A stretch of 64,000 nt of DNA from Cardiocondyla obscurior (GCF_019399895.1 NC_091864.1:3760001-3824000); one strand, 5' to 3'; shown: positions 52,175-63,841, counted from the first letter of the stretch. Notes: generated from the letters alone by a model not told the origin. A program made the numbers and translations.

Positions 52175-53543
52175 ATGTTGCTGATACAACCTACGGAAGA
52201 AATGTCCAAGCAGATACAAATAGAGTTGAACGAAAATCCAGCAACGCGCGATAAGGATCTCGAAATTATTAAAGAATGGCTCGCAAAGCAGCCCCATTTG
52301 CCTAAATTCAACGGTACATACGTTTCTTTTTTTTAATATTATACATGTTATACATGTTATACATATACATATATTTACAAAAAGATAGATAGCACCCGCG
52401 TATAAAAATATGGAAAAAACATTTGTTGCCATCAGTGTAATATAATATAATTTAAACTTTTTTCAGATGATCAAAGAATAATGACGTTTCTGCGCGGATG
52501 CAAATTTTCTTTAGAGAAATGCAAACGGAAGCTGGACATGTACTTTACGATGCGCGCGGTGGTTCCCGAATTTTTCTCCAACCGCGATATCACGAGGCCG
52601 GCGCTACAGGAAATAACAAAGCTCGTGTAAGGATAGTTTAAGATTTGGATTTTTATTCCAAGATTTCCATTACGCGAACGTTAACTCTTGATCTTTTTCC
52701 CGCAGACATTTACCTCCTTTGCCGGGCTTGACGAAGAAAGGATGTCGAGTAATCATTATGCGAGGAATCGACAAGGATTGTCCGACTCCCAACATACCGG
52801 AAACTATGAAGGTATAAATTAAATGTACATTACTCGTAATTTAAACTCGACTTAATTTTATTCCGTGCTTTTAAATAAAGGTAATTTTTGGTACAATAAA
52901 ATTATTTGTTAAAGATAGTATTCATGATCGGCGACGTTCGTCTGAAGGAGGAAGAACACGGCGTAGCCGGTGACGTTTACATCCTCGACGCTTCCGTCGC
53001 GACGCCGACTCATTTCGCTAAATTTACCCCAGCAGTGGTGAAGAAGTTTTTGGTCTGCGCAATGGAGGCGTATCCTGTGAAGCTGAAGGAAGTGCACGTG
53101 ATAAATATCAGTCCGCTCGTTGACACGATTCTTAACTTCGTCAAGCCGTTTTTAAAAGAGAAGATACGCAATCGCATCTTTATGCACAGCGACATCAAAA
53201 CGCTCTACGATTACGTACCCCGTGAGATATTGCCAGCCGAATACGGCGGCGACGCTGGACCTATCCAGAATATACACGGCATGACATTTTGTTATAATTT
53301 TCACGACAAATAGATAACGTTGCAAATTAAATAGTTTCAAAATGTTACGACAGTTTCTCTAATCAATATTAATTTCTTTTTTATCTTTTAGACATGTGGA
53401 TGAAAAAGTTGGAGGAATACGGACCATGGTTTGCAGAGCAGGAAGCTATGAAGACTAACGAGGCTTTGCGACCAGGTAAACCAAAGACGCAAGACGATCT
53501 GTTTGGTCTCGATGGATCCTTCCGGCAGCTGACGATCGATTAA
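52175..53543 (+). CDS. CRAL-TRIO (SEC14-like) lipid-transfer protein
   Basis: Resembles alpha-tocopherol transfer protein and retinaldehyde-binding proteins, cytosolic carriers of small hydrophobic ligands. Five exons: 52175-52313, 52467-52626, 52706-52811, 52915-53278, 53392-53543, giving 306 residues. The N-terminal CRAL-TRIO-N helices include the typical KFNDDQRIMTFLRGCKFSLE and KCKRKLDMYFTMR. The lipid-binding fold follows, with GVAGDVYILDASVATPTHF, AYPVKLKEVHVINISPLVD and the gate region IFMHSDIKTLYDYVPREILP leading into AEYGGDAGPI. The C-terminus, WFAEQEAMKTNEALRPGKPK and then DLFGLDGSFRQLTID, is common in insect members. The ATG directly follows an acceptor, so a 5' UTR intron is likely. 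The last intron is odd: the best homologous junction (NIHDMW) needs a GC donor at 53279, while a weak GT donor at 53291 would insert four residues. The ligand cannot be told from sequence. Confidence 0.93.
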
Positions 53544-55636
53544 ATCGTGTTTAATGTGTCCCAGAAGTATGTCGCCGCCAACGGCGATCGTTAACTGGGT
53601 TAATAACCTGGCGCATAAATTTCAACGTTGATCATAAACTTCGTCCGATGAAAATTTCGACGAATGCAGCTCGAACGAAGCATTCTCGAAAATAACGTGA
53701 CCAAATTTATCGTGGAACATATTAAAAAAAAATAATATAATCTTGCTAAAAAGCTTGCCAGAAAAATGGAGCTCGTTATAAATGGCTCAATATAAATAGT
53801 ATTTTTCATTTTGTATTATATTTTTAAAACAACGGGTTATTTATTTCTGTCATCTTTTTGGGATATATGTTACGTAATTCATTGTGATTAATTTTATTTT
53901 ATACATTTCAGAAGTAATTTTATACAGTAAAATGATAATTACTACTATATATGTAATAATATTAATAGTACAAAATTATCAAGATTCTACCTTCTCAAAT
54001 TAAACAATAATTAAACTTGGAAACTTTATTACTCAACTTGACATTTCACAAGGGTCAATGTTTTATGTAAAAATCGTGTATCATAATGTGTATCAAGTAT
54101 AAAATACATATGTACGTCATAATATGCGTAATAATGGAAATCGCATTAGTATGTACTAAGAAATATCGTTTCATTGTAAGTAAATGCAATTTAAAAAATA
54201 CGATAATAGGTAGCTGTTAATATTTTTATTTAAATCGCTGTCCATTTCGTTTGACACGCGTACAAAAATGTCACGATTGCATTTGTATTCAACGATTTGC
54301 ACTGTTGAAAATTTCAGATATTTTTTTATCGATATCTTAATTCGAAACTCTAAGTAAAATATTTTAATTAAAAAACTAAATGTGTAATTTTATCCAAATG
54401 TTTGCAGCGATTTATAAATAACCTCTTAAAAAAAAAAAAAAAAAAAAAACGGAATGTTGCTCATCGATATCGAAACAGCCAGATTCTTTACATGCCGCAA
54501 CGTGACTCATACAGTGGTTTTCATCATCGTTGCTGTAGACGTATTAGAAATATAATTTATAAGCGATTACATGTTACAATAATCGCAGGTTTCAGACGTT
54601 GCGAGAGATAAAATTTTGCAATATACAATTGTGCGGTAAGGAGTGTGAAAAAAAAAAACCTTTTGTCTGTGCCAGCTACGATATCGGTTGCCGGCTATGA
54701 ATTCGTTGCAAAGTGGAACGAAAACGAAAGATTCAATAAGAATGTTGTGCCCAGTGAAAGCTGTACACAGCGGTTAAACCTGTGCTGAAATTGCCCGAGT
54801 TTCCACTTACGTTCACTCGACTTCCTGGGATAATCAATGCCAGTGTTGAATTTCAACAATTTAAAAGTTAAAAAGGGGAACAACGATAGAATTAAAAAAT
54901 ATCTTTTTAACTTGAAACATAAAATATAATATTATAAATATTATAAACTGGGTCAAGTAAATTTTTAATTTTTTTTTTTTTTTTTTTTTTTTACACAAGT
55001 TTTTTTTCAACTCTTAATTTCTATACATCTACCTATGTAATCAAGACGTCAATCGTTATTTTATTAAATTGTTAGCTCGACAATTATTTCCGAAAATGAC
55101 ACGTCAAAAGCGGCGAGGGTAATAATGATGTAGAATTCGCTGTGCCATCTGGTATGCGTGACAAATAATTTTATTGTCTCCTTTCTCATATATGAGGACG
55201 TCGAGAGCAGCTCATCAATCAGTCGATTAGTGACTTAGCTGATCCAAGTTCATTGATTAAACGTTTTTCCAATCATAATCGTTAAACTACGGTAAGATAA
55301 GTTACGCTATTATAATATATTGTGTGTTATTTGTTTTATTGAATCATGCCATGGGTGTTTCCTTACGATCAGACTTTCTTATTCGAATTGTAGAAATACC
55401 GGTGTGATTCGCATTTAAATGCAATCGGCAGATAAAAGATCAGCGTGCTGGATACGCGAAGAAGAGTGGGAGAATGAGATAGCTCAACCAGAGAGTTGGG
55501 CTCTCTGAGCTCAACAAAGTGCGAGCGATCAAAGTGACGGTAGAACGAGAGAAGACTCGACACGCAACCTGTGCACATTCCGTCAGTTCTGGACGGATAC
55601 AAATGCCGATTGTAGAAGAGGCAACCTTTGACCCCT

Positions 55637-55645
55637 TATAAAAAG
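55637..55645 (+). promoter_or_regulatory. Distal TATA-like element, GH9 gene
   Basis: TATAAAAAG within ACCCCTTATAAAAAGC. A start near 55668 would give a short leader exon ending at either GTGAGT donor (55690 or 55769). This looks like a real promoter, but the partner acceptor before the start codon at 56093 is not obvious. Confidence 0.45.
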
Positions 55646-55992
55646 CAGCAACCCGAGGAACGAAATCGTCCACTTCCACTTCTGCTCATCCGTGAGTCTT
55701 GTACAAAAAAAATCACGATGCCGTTCGACACAGTTCGAGGGATTTAATTCGGTGCTGGGATTCGAGGCGGTGAGTTTTAAATCTGTTTAAATTTTTAATT
55801 AATTGTTTTTCTTTTAATTTTGGAGATTGATTTGTTCTTTGACAGAATTTTTATATTGATTCTTAAATTAATTTTAGAATTTGCCTGCAACTTTGAAGAA
55901 AAACGGTCGAAACTTGATGCTTTGTGAAACAAGACTCGACGCTTTCATGTACCAAAAGTGTGGTATGTCGATTCACGTCGACATTGCGGCGG

Positions 55993-56000
55993 TATAAAGG
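55993..56000 (+). promoter_or_regulatory. Proximal TATA box, GH9 gene
   Basis: TATAAAGG 93 bases before the GH9 start codon, preceded by a short palindrome (TGTCGA/TCGACA). Initiation near 56023 would give a 5' UTR of roughly 70 bases directly continuous with the coding exon. This is the simpler promoter choice. Confidence 0.55.
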
Positions 56001-56092
56001 ATACATACAAGGTTTCTGAATCGACGTGACCGGCGCGGGCGTTTTGTCGCGTCGCGTTCGCGTTTTCGGAACGACAATTTCGCGACGGCAGA

Positions 56093-58929
56093 ATGAAGAT
56101 CAATCTTTTCGTCACGTGCGTCACGGTGAGTTTTTCTCGGTCGGTGGCTTTTTTTTTATGGTCACCTGTGTTGCATACCTTCATCACGTCGTCATTATCT
56201 CATTTAAACGTCACGGCATGTCACGAAACTTAAATTACAGAAATACAAAAAATGTCAAGCAATCGAGAAATCTTCAAATGGCTCTTATCATTGCTATTTC
56301 TTTTTATTAAAGCACTTGAAATTTGTTAACTGTACATACATTTGTATAGATGTGACAATTTTATTTCATTATCTCCAACGGATCGTCGGTCTTTTTTTTT
56401 TTTTTTTTTTTTTTTTTCGACTTTCAATAATGTGCTTGATGAATTTGGTGATAATTTCGTTGCGTTTATTATGCGCTTAGGAATTGGCGAGTTTACAATA
56501 AGAGACTGTTATTTGTCGAAGCTATTGGCATTTGTCACACAGGAATTACTCGGCCGACGAACCGAGAATTTCTCAGAAACCGCCGGGGAGAACGCTTGGG
56601 TGACGAGACTGACAAGGAAGCAAGATCAAACGCGGCTTCCTTTCTTTTTAAATATATAAAGGTTTCTCGAATTCACAAACTACTTACCCGTTTCGCAATT
56701 GAAAAAAAGTTTTGCATCGTAAAAGTTGTTGAAAATTCTATTTGCTTGTCTCGAGTTTCAATAAAATATGAACCTAACTTGATTATTTTTAGAATATAAA
56801 CCACTTTCTTGATTGCTAAAATTATTGTAAACGCAGATTATGAGACCGTTTGTCAAAACTTTACGTGACATTGCCTTCACGTTACATTGCGTTCGCCAAA
56901 TGCACGTGTATTGAAAATCATATTACGTACGCTCTTCTAAACCACAAATATTGTATATGTAGAACAATGATATATTAAGTAAACGTTTTGCTAACGCGTG
57001 ATTTATCAACAGATTCTGGCAGTAATATTGATTACGTCAACACGTGAAATAAATGTCTCGACGGAAAACGTGACGACGCCCGAGAAGAAGAGCGATTACG
57101 CCCACGTTTTGGAGCTCTCGTTATTGTTTTACGAAGCACAGCGTTCTGGTAAGCTGCCGAAAAACAACAGGATTCCATGGCGAGGAGATTCCGCATTGCA
57201 CGACTGCGGCTCGAACGGCGAGGATTTAACCGGGGGATACTACGATGGTAGGAAATCAATTGCGGTTTACATTTTTTTATTTGACAATTTGCAAAAGTGA
57301 TTATTTTTATTCCATTCAGCTGGGGACTTTGTCAAATTCGGTTTCACGATGGCTTTCTCGACGACCCTCTTAGCCTGGGGAACAGTCAACTGGCCGGAGG
57401 CTTACGACATCGCCGGTCAACTCGACCAAGTTCGTAGAGCCATCAAATGGTCGACCGATTACTTTATCAAGTGTCACGTAAGCGAGAACGTGCTGTACGG
57501 CCAGGTTGGCGATTTTCCCGTCGATCACATGTTTTGGGGAAGACCTGAGGAGCTAAACACCACTAGACCAACTTATAAGATTGACGCGCAGCATCCTGGT
57601 AATATCTCTTTTTTTTTTTTTTTTTTAATAAATAAAATAAATTTGATAAATAACGTTATTACATTTACACTCTTGTGATACTTATTCTATATACTTATAT
57701 TATTAGGCTCCGATCTCGCCGGCGAAACAGCCGCCGCCCTCGCGGCTTCGAGCATAGTCTTCTGCAACGTTGATCCCGAGTACAGCGCCAAGTGTCTAGA
57801 ACACGCCAAGGATTTGTACAAATTCGCCGACGCTTATCGCGGTCTTTATCACGAGGCGATACGCGGCGCTGAGCGATATTACGAAAGCACGGATTACGGC
57901 GATGAGTTGGCGTGGGCCGCGATCTGGCTTTTCAAGGCGACCGAGGACCCCAAGTACTTTGACGACGCGGTACATCACTATCAGCACTTTCATCTCAAGG
58001 AACGACCGAATGCATTCTTCTACAATAAAAAAGTCGCTGGTATACAGGTGTGATTATTATTGATTGATTATTATATTATATAGATATTATCTTACTGGGG
58101 TAATTATTTTTATTTAAGAGTTGATTTTCAATAAACATTTGAGGAAGGAAAATGAATTATGTTACGCTTCGTTTAATCGTTAAATTTTTTCCAACGATAA
58201 AAAGGATTATGAATATATTTCGTTAAACCGCGATATTCTCTGACATTGTTTTGTATTATAGGTGCTGTTGGCTGAGTTGACTCAACAGTCCGAGTATCAG
58301 AATGCCACCCGCGCGTTTTGTGAGTTTTCAGTACGGCAACAGAAACGCACCCCAAAGGGCCTTATATTTATCGACAAGTCTGGCACACTATCTCACGCTG
58401 CTAACGTGGCCTTTATCTGCCTGGTGGCTGCAGACTCCTTGGAAATAGATGAATATCGCCAATTCGCTAAAGGACAAATTAACTATATGCTGGGTGAATC
58501 AGGTTATTAGACTTTAGTTTAGTTTAGTTGAAACTTGAGTTAGAAACATTTAAAACATTAATCCAAATTAATTACTGCAATATTTGTCACGTTACTGAAT
58601 CTGCGCATTTTTCAGGAAGGAGTTACGTAGTTGGGTACGGTAAAAATTCACCGAAACAGCCGCATCATGCCGCGTCTTCTTGCCCCAACAGACCGGCGCC
58701 ATGCGGATGGCAGGAATTTAACAGAAATGCATCGAATCCGCAGATTCTCTACGGTGCTTTAGTTTCCGGTCCAGACGAGGTGGACTCATTTAAAGACTGC
58801 CGAGAAGAATATGTTTATACGGAGGTCTCGTTAGACTACAACGCTGGTTTTACTAGTGCGCTCGCTGGATTGTTGCAACTGCAATTGAAAAATCCAGTGA
58901 GAGACTATCGAAAAAAAATTAACTTTTAG
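56093..58929 (+). CDS. GH9 endo-beta-1,4-glucanase (cellulase)
   Basis: Secreted glycoside hydrolase family 9 enzyme that cleaves beta-1,4-glucan chains by an inverting mechanism; insect members act in saliva or gut. Six exons: 56093-56125, 57013-57247, 57320-57598, 57707-58047, 58262-58502, 58616-58929. They join in phase to 480 residues, slightly longer than termite enzymes. The signal peptide is split across exons 1 and 2 (MKINLFVTCVT, then ILAVILITST). The catalytic core is intact: D89 and D92 in YYDAGDFVKFGF, the His motif PHHAASSCP (H393/H394), and the acid E446 in YTEVSLDYNAG. There is no separate carbohydrate-binding module, as usual for insect GH9. This is an endogenous animal gene: it has introns and AATAAA signals at 58995 and 59073. 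The long first intron (887 bases) and two upstream TATA elements suggest tissue-specific control. Confidence 0.95.
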
Positions 58930-58994
58930 TTTTAATTCAAGCGTAGACGAATTTCCAAGTAAAAATAAGGCTGTCGCTCGTTAATTCTTTACAG

Positions 58995-59078
58995 AATAAA
59001 TAATACAATAATATTTTTTAATATCAAAAATTACGTATTGATGCAAACGTAACGCAACGACACTTCTGTGTAAATAAA
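58995..59078 (+). terminator. GH9 polyadenylation signals
   Basis: AATAAA at 58995-59000 and again at 59073-59078, 66 and 144 bases after the stop codon. Confidence 0.65.
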
Positions 59079-59521
59079 GCATTATTTTGTCTTAAAATCA
59101 TACGTAAAACTTAATTTATTCGTAGTTGGACTGCAACAATGAGTTTTAGTACGCGTAGACGTGTACGAATTAAGAGACAAGTTCTTGCGAAGTAAGAATA
59201 TCAATAATTTTGCGAAAGAATCACAACATCGTATCGAGAACTTACGCTTTGTAAGCGCCTGAATTTTAAGAATAAAATTAATAAAATCAAAGCAGGACTC
59301 AGGTATCTTTTAAATATTGTAATATTTCTGCTTTGATCTGTACAGCGCTCGCAATAGCGTTCAACGAGACGTAACGTTGACGACAACTCCACTATTGACA
59401 ATACACTTTTCCATGTAGTGTCTCTCGTTACAATCGTGCTTACATTACACGCTATTACGTCTATAGTCGTGTCAATCCAGGTGTACTGTGCAATTGAAGT
59501 AAGCGAGCGAGTGTTATCGTC

Positions 59522-59837
59522 ATGCTGCACAAGTACGTTTTGATCTACAACTTAACGTGCCTCGTTATCTTTTCGCTTTCCGAAATACTTTTCGCGAATG
59601 GTAAGTCTGACTTGAAGAAAAAATTTTACTTTCTTTTCCCTCCCTGAAAAATTATGATAACTCGCAACAGGGGAATCGGAAAGCGATTATTTGAAAGGTT
59701 GCGCTTCTCTGCGTTGCACGAACGGCAGCCAATGTGTAAAGCGAAGATTTTGGTGCAAGAATCCACCTTGCCCTGGCATGTTGTATTGCTCTAAATCCAG
59801 AAGAGGTAAAGTTAACCCAAGAATTTTGTGCTTTAAC

Positions 59838-59868
<31 letters not shown>

Positions 59869-60529
59869 TGCATTTTTCCATATTTTTAAAATTGTACAAG
59901 CTATATTTAAGCAAATATACTTAGATGGTTTACTTATTTTTAGAATCTTTGAAGGGACCACTAAATTGCGAGACCGTTCGTTGCAGCAAAGGATACAGAT
60001 GCATCATTAAAGTGAAAGGATGCCACTGGGATGGAAGTAGTTAACATTTATTACCGAATTAATTATTTATATTTTAGAAATGCAGGGAAAATATATTGAT
60101 TTTTTAAATTTTCTCAGAGTGCAACCAACAATTAGCGCGCTGTGTATCAGAGGAAGGATACTACGAGGGAGCAGTTTCCTGTGTTGGCATCGAGTGTGCA
60201 CCGGGAAAACGTTGCATCTTGCGAGAAACATATTGCGCTAATCCACCCTGTAAACTTATTAGAAGTTGCAAAAGTGCGAAAGGTTACATCAGGCAAAATA
60301 TTAACTAATTTAATTAATTCTTTTTTAATATTTTTACATCTTTTTCACAAATATTAAATTACGTAACGTAAATTAATTATTTGCAGATGTGCAAATTTCA
60401 CTCGACAAATGCAAAAGTTTAAACTGCACCTCGGAATACGAGTGTTTCTTACGAAATCCAGAAAATAATTGTCTTAATTCGTGGTGTACGCATACGCCTG
60501 ATTGTACGCTTAGCGCTGGTCTGTTTGCG

Positions 60530-60560
<31 letters not shown>

Positions 60561-62814
60561 CCGTATAGATGAGAATATTGTGTTTAATATTATTATTTAA
60601 TTTTACAGAAGATAAACTAATGAGCAAGTATTGCTACGGGTGGATCTGTCCGCGAACGCAAAAATGCGTGGGACGAATTGTGAACTCGTGCAAGGGTTTT
60701 AACTGTACTATCGAACGATCGTGTCGCGCATCTTCAATTTTTTCTGTCAAACGTAACATAGACGACAAAGTAATCCTCATCTTTTAATTCTCATCTCTTA
60801 TTCCCAAGTTTTATTTGTATGAATTCTAAACTTTTTTTATTTCGAGAGCTCAACTTCTTTGACGACTTTGCTCGCTAAAGGAAAAACTGAGGCAACTACA
60901 TCGCGTGACACCAAGAGATTAGTAGCGTCAAGGAAAACCTACACAGCGACAGACAACGTATTGTCCCTTCCCACGATGTTAGAGAAGATAAATTTTTTCA
61001 GGCAAAGTTATCCGATTTCGATAAAAAACGATTCTTATCATGCATCGGAGATGAAAGATGAAAACGGATGGAGATACTACGCGCCACAAGAACCATATAA
61101 AATTTTATTGCCGCCGTACGAGCCGGTGATCCTCGTCGAGAGTATGAAAAGACGAGAGAAATTTCTACCATTCTTCACTGGTGCTTTCAGTCATCTCTTC
61201 GACAAAGCTGTATCTTCACCAAAAATGATGACACCTACAAGTATCTACGTTAGCTTCATTAAATCCTACTTTCGAAATAATGAGTTGTATTAATGTTCGA
61301 TATATTGCTATAAAACTCTTTAGAAATAAATTTGTAATAAAAATAATTTTAAATTTATTTAAAAGAAATAATATAAATAATTAAAAAGACAATTTACTCT
61401 AATAATTTGTACATAAAGTTTCAAATATTGGAAATTTGAGATCAGATGGTATTTTAATAATTTCAAACGATGAGATTATTAATTATATAAATACTTGAAC
61501 AATTGCAGAGATAGAAAACAAGGAGATAAACCATTCTTATGACTTATCCGACAATCATGCGAATTCCTCAGCAACGAAAAAGATCAATACTGCGCCGTCA
61601 AGCGTACGCGACAAAGAGCTAGACAATTACTATAACGTAAGTGCACTTTAAAAGATTTCAAACGTTTATCGTACTCTTTAATCTACAGAATCTGTCTCGC
61701 GCAGCGGGACCATCGCATCTTATTATTAATTAACGCGAGCTTTCGATTTGGCGACAGCTCAGAGATTTAAAAATCTCAATAACAAAAGTGTTTTCACAGT
61801 TTTACGGTTGATACAACAAGTATTTATTCAAAATTATATTCGATCCACACAGGATGAGTGGCGACCGTGGTATATAATTTACGACTATTTGGAACAGAAT
61901 GAGCCGCAGTCGATTCGCAAACGAAGATTCAAATCAAGTATCGATGATGACGCAACAGATGATTTCTGTAAGAATCCAATGACATTTAATTCGGAATAAT
62001 GACATATGTAAGAAGAAGAAAGAAAAAAAAATTTAATAGTGACCAGACGATTATACATATATAATTACATTATATTATATTACACGAAAAAAAATGTCAA
62101 AACTCCAATATACCAAAAAGACAAATTTAATTCTCAATAAAAGAAAAGAAATTACGTGTGTGCGCGCTTATATTATAATGTCTGACATCAATGAAAGATT
62201 ATTAATGTTTGCAGATAAAAACGATACACCGATTTAAGTTGAAATGTCGACGCAAAGTCAAACTATGGGAGGCGAGAAGAGCCAGAATTTATAAAAGGCG
62301 ATATACTATAGTCGGGTATGTAGCAATAAAAATCTTGCAACAACCAATTTACCTCAATCTCATCTCAATGAAATATTAAGTAATTACAGCATCCGAAACA
62401 ATCAACTCCAACTAGTCCTACAAAAGGTCCTTTATAATACGATGTCTATTCAACACGTTAGAAATCTTCTCCGAGACAAATCTCTCGGACGTTTCATCGA
62501 GCGAGCGGCGGGGCAAGAGAATCAGGAATCTGCAAACGACATCTCAACGTTATCTCGTTTCTTGATGACTTGTGAAACCGGTTCCAAATTTCGATTCCAC
62601 CGTGATACTCCAATCACGTTTCCTTTCAGGCAATTACTTGGCTGCCGGAGCCGGGCGAATGTTACCAATTATGCTCTCCTACGAGGCATCGCCTCATTAC
62701 ATCCGTAACAATAATATGAGAAACAACGACCGAGTGGTGTACGACGAATATTCCAGTCACGAAAACTATGACAACATCACGCGGGATCGTGATGAGAAAC
62801 GGTACCGTTTCTAA
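59522..62814 (+). CDS. Secreted protein with five tandem Cys modules
   Basis: Preferred exons: 59522-59600, 59671-59805, 59944-60036, 60118-60282, 60387-60518, 60609-60769, 60847-61240, 61509-61636, 61853-61967, 62630-62814. They join in phase to 528 residues. An N-terminal signal peptide (core LTCLVIFSLSEILFA) is followed by five six-cysteine modules, roughly one per exon (exons 2-6). The spacing is C-x4-C-x5-C-x6-8-C-x4-C-x5-C, identical in modules 1 and 3 (both contain NPPC); module 2 deviates in its second half. The first half (C-x4-C-x2-G-x2-C) resembles follistatin-type N-terminal modules. The second part of the protein has no Cys pattern; it includes WRYYAPQEPYKILLPPYEP, an acidic and Tyr-rich region, a furin-like RKRR in exon 9 and a charged tail (DRDEKRYRF). 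Two alternative ends are possible: read-through of exon 9 to a TAA at 61999, or the exons at 62215-62580. I do not recognise the family. Confidence 0.7.
62215..62580 (+). CDS. Possible alternative coding exons of the Cys-module gene
   Basis: Two open exons, 62215-62315 and 62390-62580, are joined in phase across a 74-base intron with a good donor (GTCGG|GTATGT) and acceptor (TTACAG). The entry phase is 0, which fits splicing from exon 8 (ends 61636, phase 0) but not from exon 9. The exit, ACCG|GTTCCA at 62580, is phase 1 and fits the acceptor of the terminal exon at 62630, though that intron would be only 49 bases. Without the last splice the frame stays open to 62708. The product is basic (KLKCRRKVKLWEARRARIYK) and resembles nothing I know. 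It could be a mutually exclusive alternative to exon 9. Confidence 0.4.
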
Positions 62815-63600
62815 TCGAGTGCAAAATTTATGGGCGCTTTTTATTACCTTCTCTCTCTATCTCTTTGCCGTCGCCTTTCCTTTTCCTTTCCGTAGCGTGA
62901 TTTTAGACACGAAATCGTTGGTTTGTAAATGCTTCCGCGATTGTTAGCCCGGGGGGTAAGGTAAAGTAAGCAAACATACAATGGCAGTGAGAAATCGCAG
63001 CATTTCGCGCACTTTGGAGAACGGTGTCAGCCTGGGTGTCCGCGGAAAGTAAATTTTTTTTTTTTTCTCCTTCACGAATATCATTTTTCTTCGCATTTGA
63101 ATCGTATTAGATATGTTAACTGAGAATATCAACTCGTCTCAACGCTTAATCTATTCTCTATTTTCTGCGGATTTTATTCGTAGAATTTCCTTGCAGCAGA
63201 GTATCGTATAAAAGACATTAAATAAAATAATTATCTGATTCGACTCTTAGTGATTACTAGGATTACTTATTCTCTAATTAATAACGCTTCAAGTTAAACG
63301 GTTCGTAATATAGGCGCCAAGTTTATCGCGCCACATAATTGTTTTGTCATTAAGAGATTTTGAGTTTTGAGAAGTGTCCGTAATAATTATATTTGATAAT
63401 TATATAGTGCTTATCGGCGTTTATCCGCCGTTAGTCGCGAAATGTCCGATCGCGGGCATGTAAATTCCCGAAACTGCTTCTGCAAGTCCTACAAAGCAGA
63501 AGAGAGAAGGAAGGAAAGTGGTGGAGGTTGTCGAATATTAACACGGTGATGGGGAATGGTACCGATCTAGTCGGCCGTTGATCGTGGTACCGCGAACTAC
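62815..63600. other. 3' flank, no gene seen
   Basis: AT-rich with short homopolymers and a CT-rich patch near 62850. No coding exon is supported. It should contain the 3' UTR of the Cys-module gene and the promoter of the next gene. Confidence 0.5.
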
Positions 63601-63609
63601 GTTACTCAC

Positions 63610-63694
63610 TCCTCTCTCTCTCTCGTGCGTCTTTACCGCCGCACCGCACCGCACCGCGCCGTGCTGTGCTGTGCTGTGCTGTGCTGTGCTGTGC
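63610..63694. repeat. CT, GCACC and GTGCT simple repeats
   Basis: A CT run (63610-63624), about three GCACC units (63641-63657) and six GTGCT units (63661-63690), in the GC-rich leader of a probable next gene. Confidence 0.9.
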
Positions 63695-63753
63695 GGGCTG
63701 TCCCAGTTGAGTTAATTATCTTTCAAAGGATACGGGGTGGCCATCCTTGAAAG
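63690..63753 (+). promoter_or_regulatory. Probable noncoding first exon of a downstream gene
   Basis: A GC-rich stretch ends in a strong donor GAAAG|GTAAGT at 63753/63754, with no open frame. This is typical of a 5' UTR exon whose gene lies beyond the window. The last 34 bases can form a hairpin (arms 63720-63731 and 63743-63753) that ends exactly at the splice junction. The exon start is unknown. Confidence 0.45.
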
Positions 63754-63823
63754 GTAAGTAATTTCCATTATTTTGATACTTGATAAAAAACCACGAAATC
63801 TGAAAAACGTCATAATTGTGATA

Positions 63824-63841
63824 CACCGAAAAAAAGAGAGG

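Larger units (their letters stand above)
53544..56092. other. Intergenic: 3' flank and GH9 promoter region
   Basis: AT-rich and without coding exons to about 55000. Poly(A) at about 54428-54449 and poly(T) at about 54969-54992. From about 55440 the sequence becomes GC-richer and holds two TATA-like elements (55637 and 55993) and two good plus-strand donors, at 55691 (CATCC|GTGAGT) and 55770 (GGCG|GTGAGT). These fit alternative leaders for the cellulase gene. Confidence 0.5.

Noticed and set aside
61241..61293. Stop codon after NNELY as the end of the Cys-module protein
   Set aside because: A phase-correct donor (ACAA|GTATCT at 61240) connects to a good downstream exon chain, so this is read-through into an intron. 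A shorter isoform remains possible.
61968..61999. TAA at 61999 as the only end of the Cys-module gene
   Set aside because: A strong donor (TTCT|GTAAGA) precedes it and joins in phase to the exon at 62630; kept only as an alternative.
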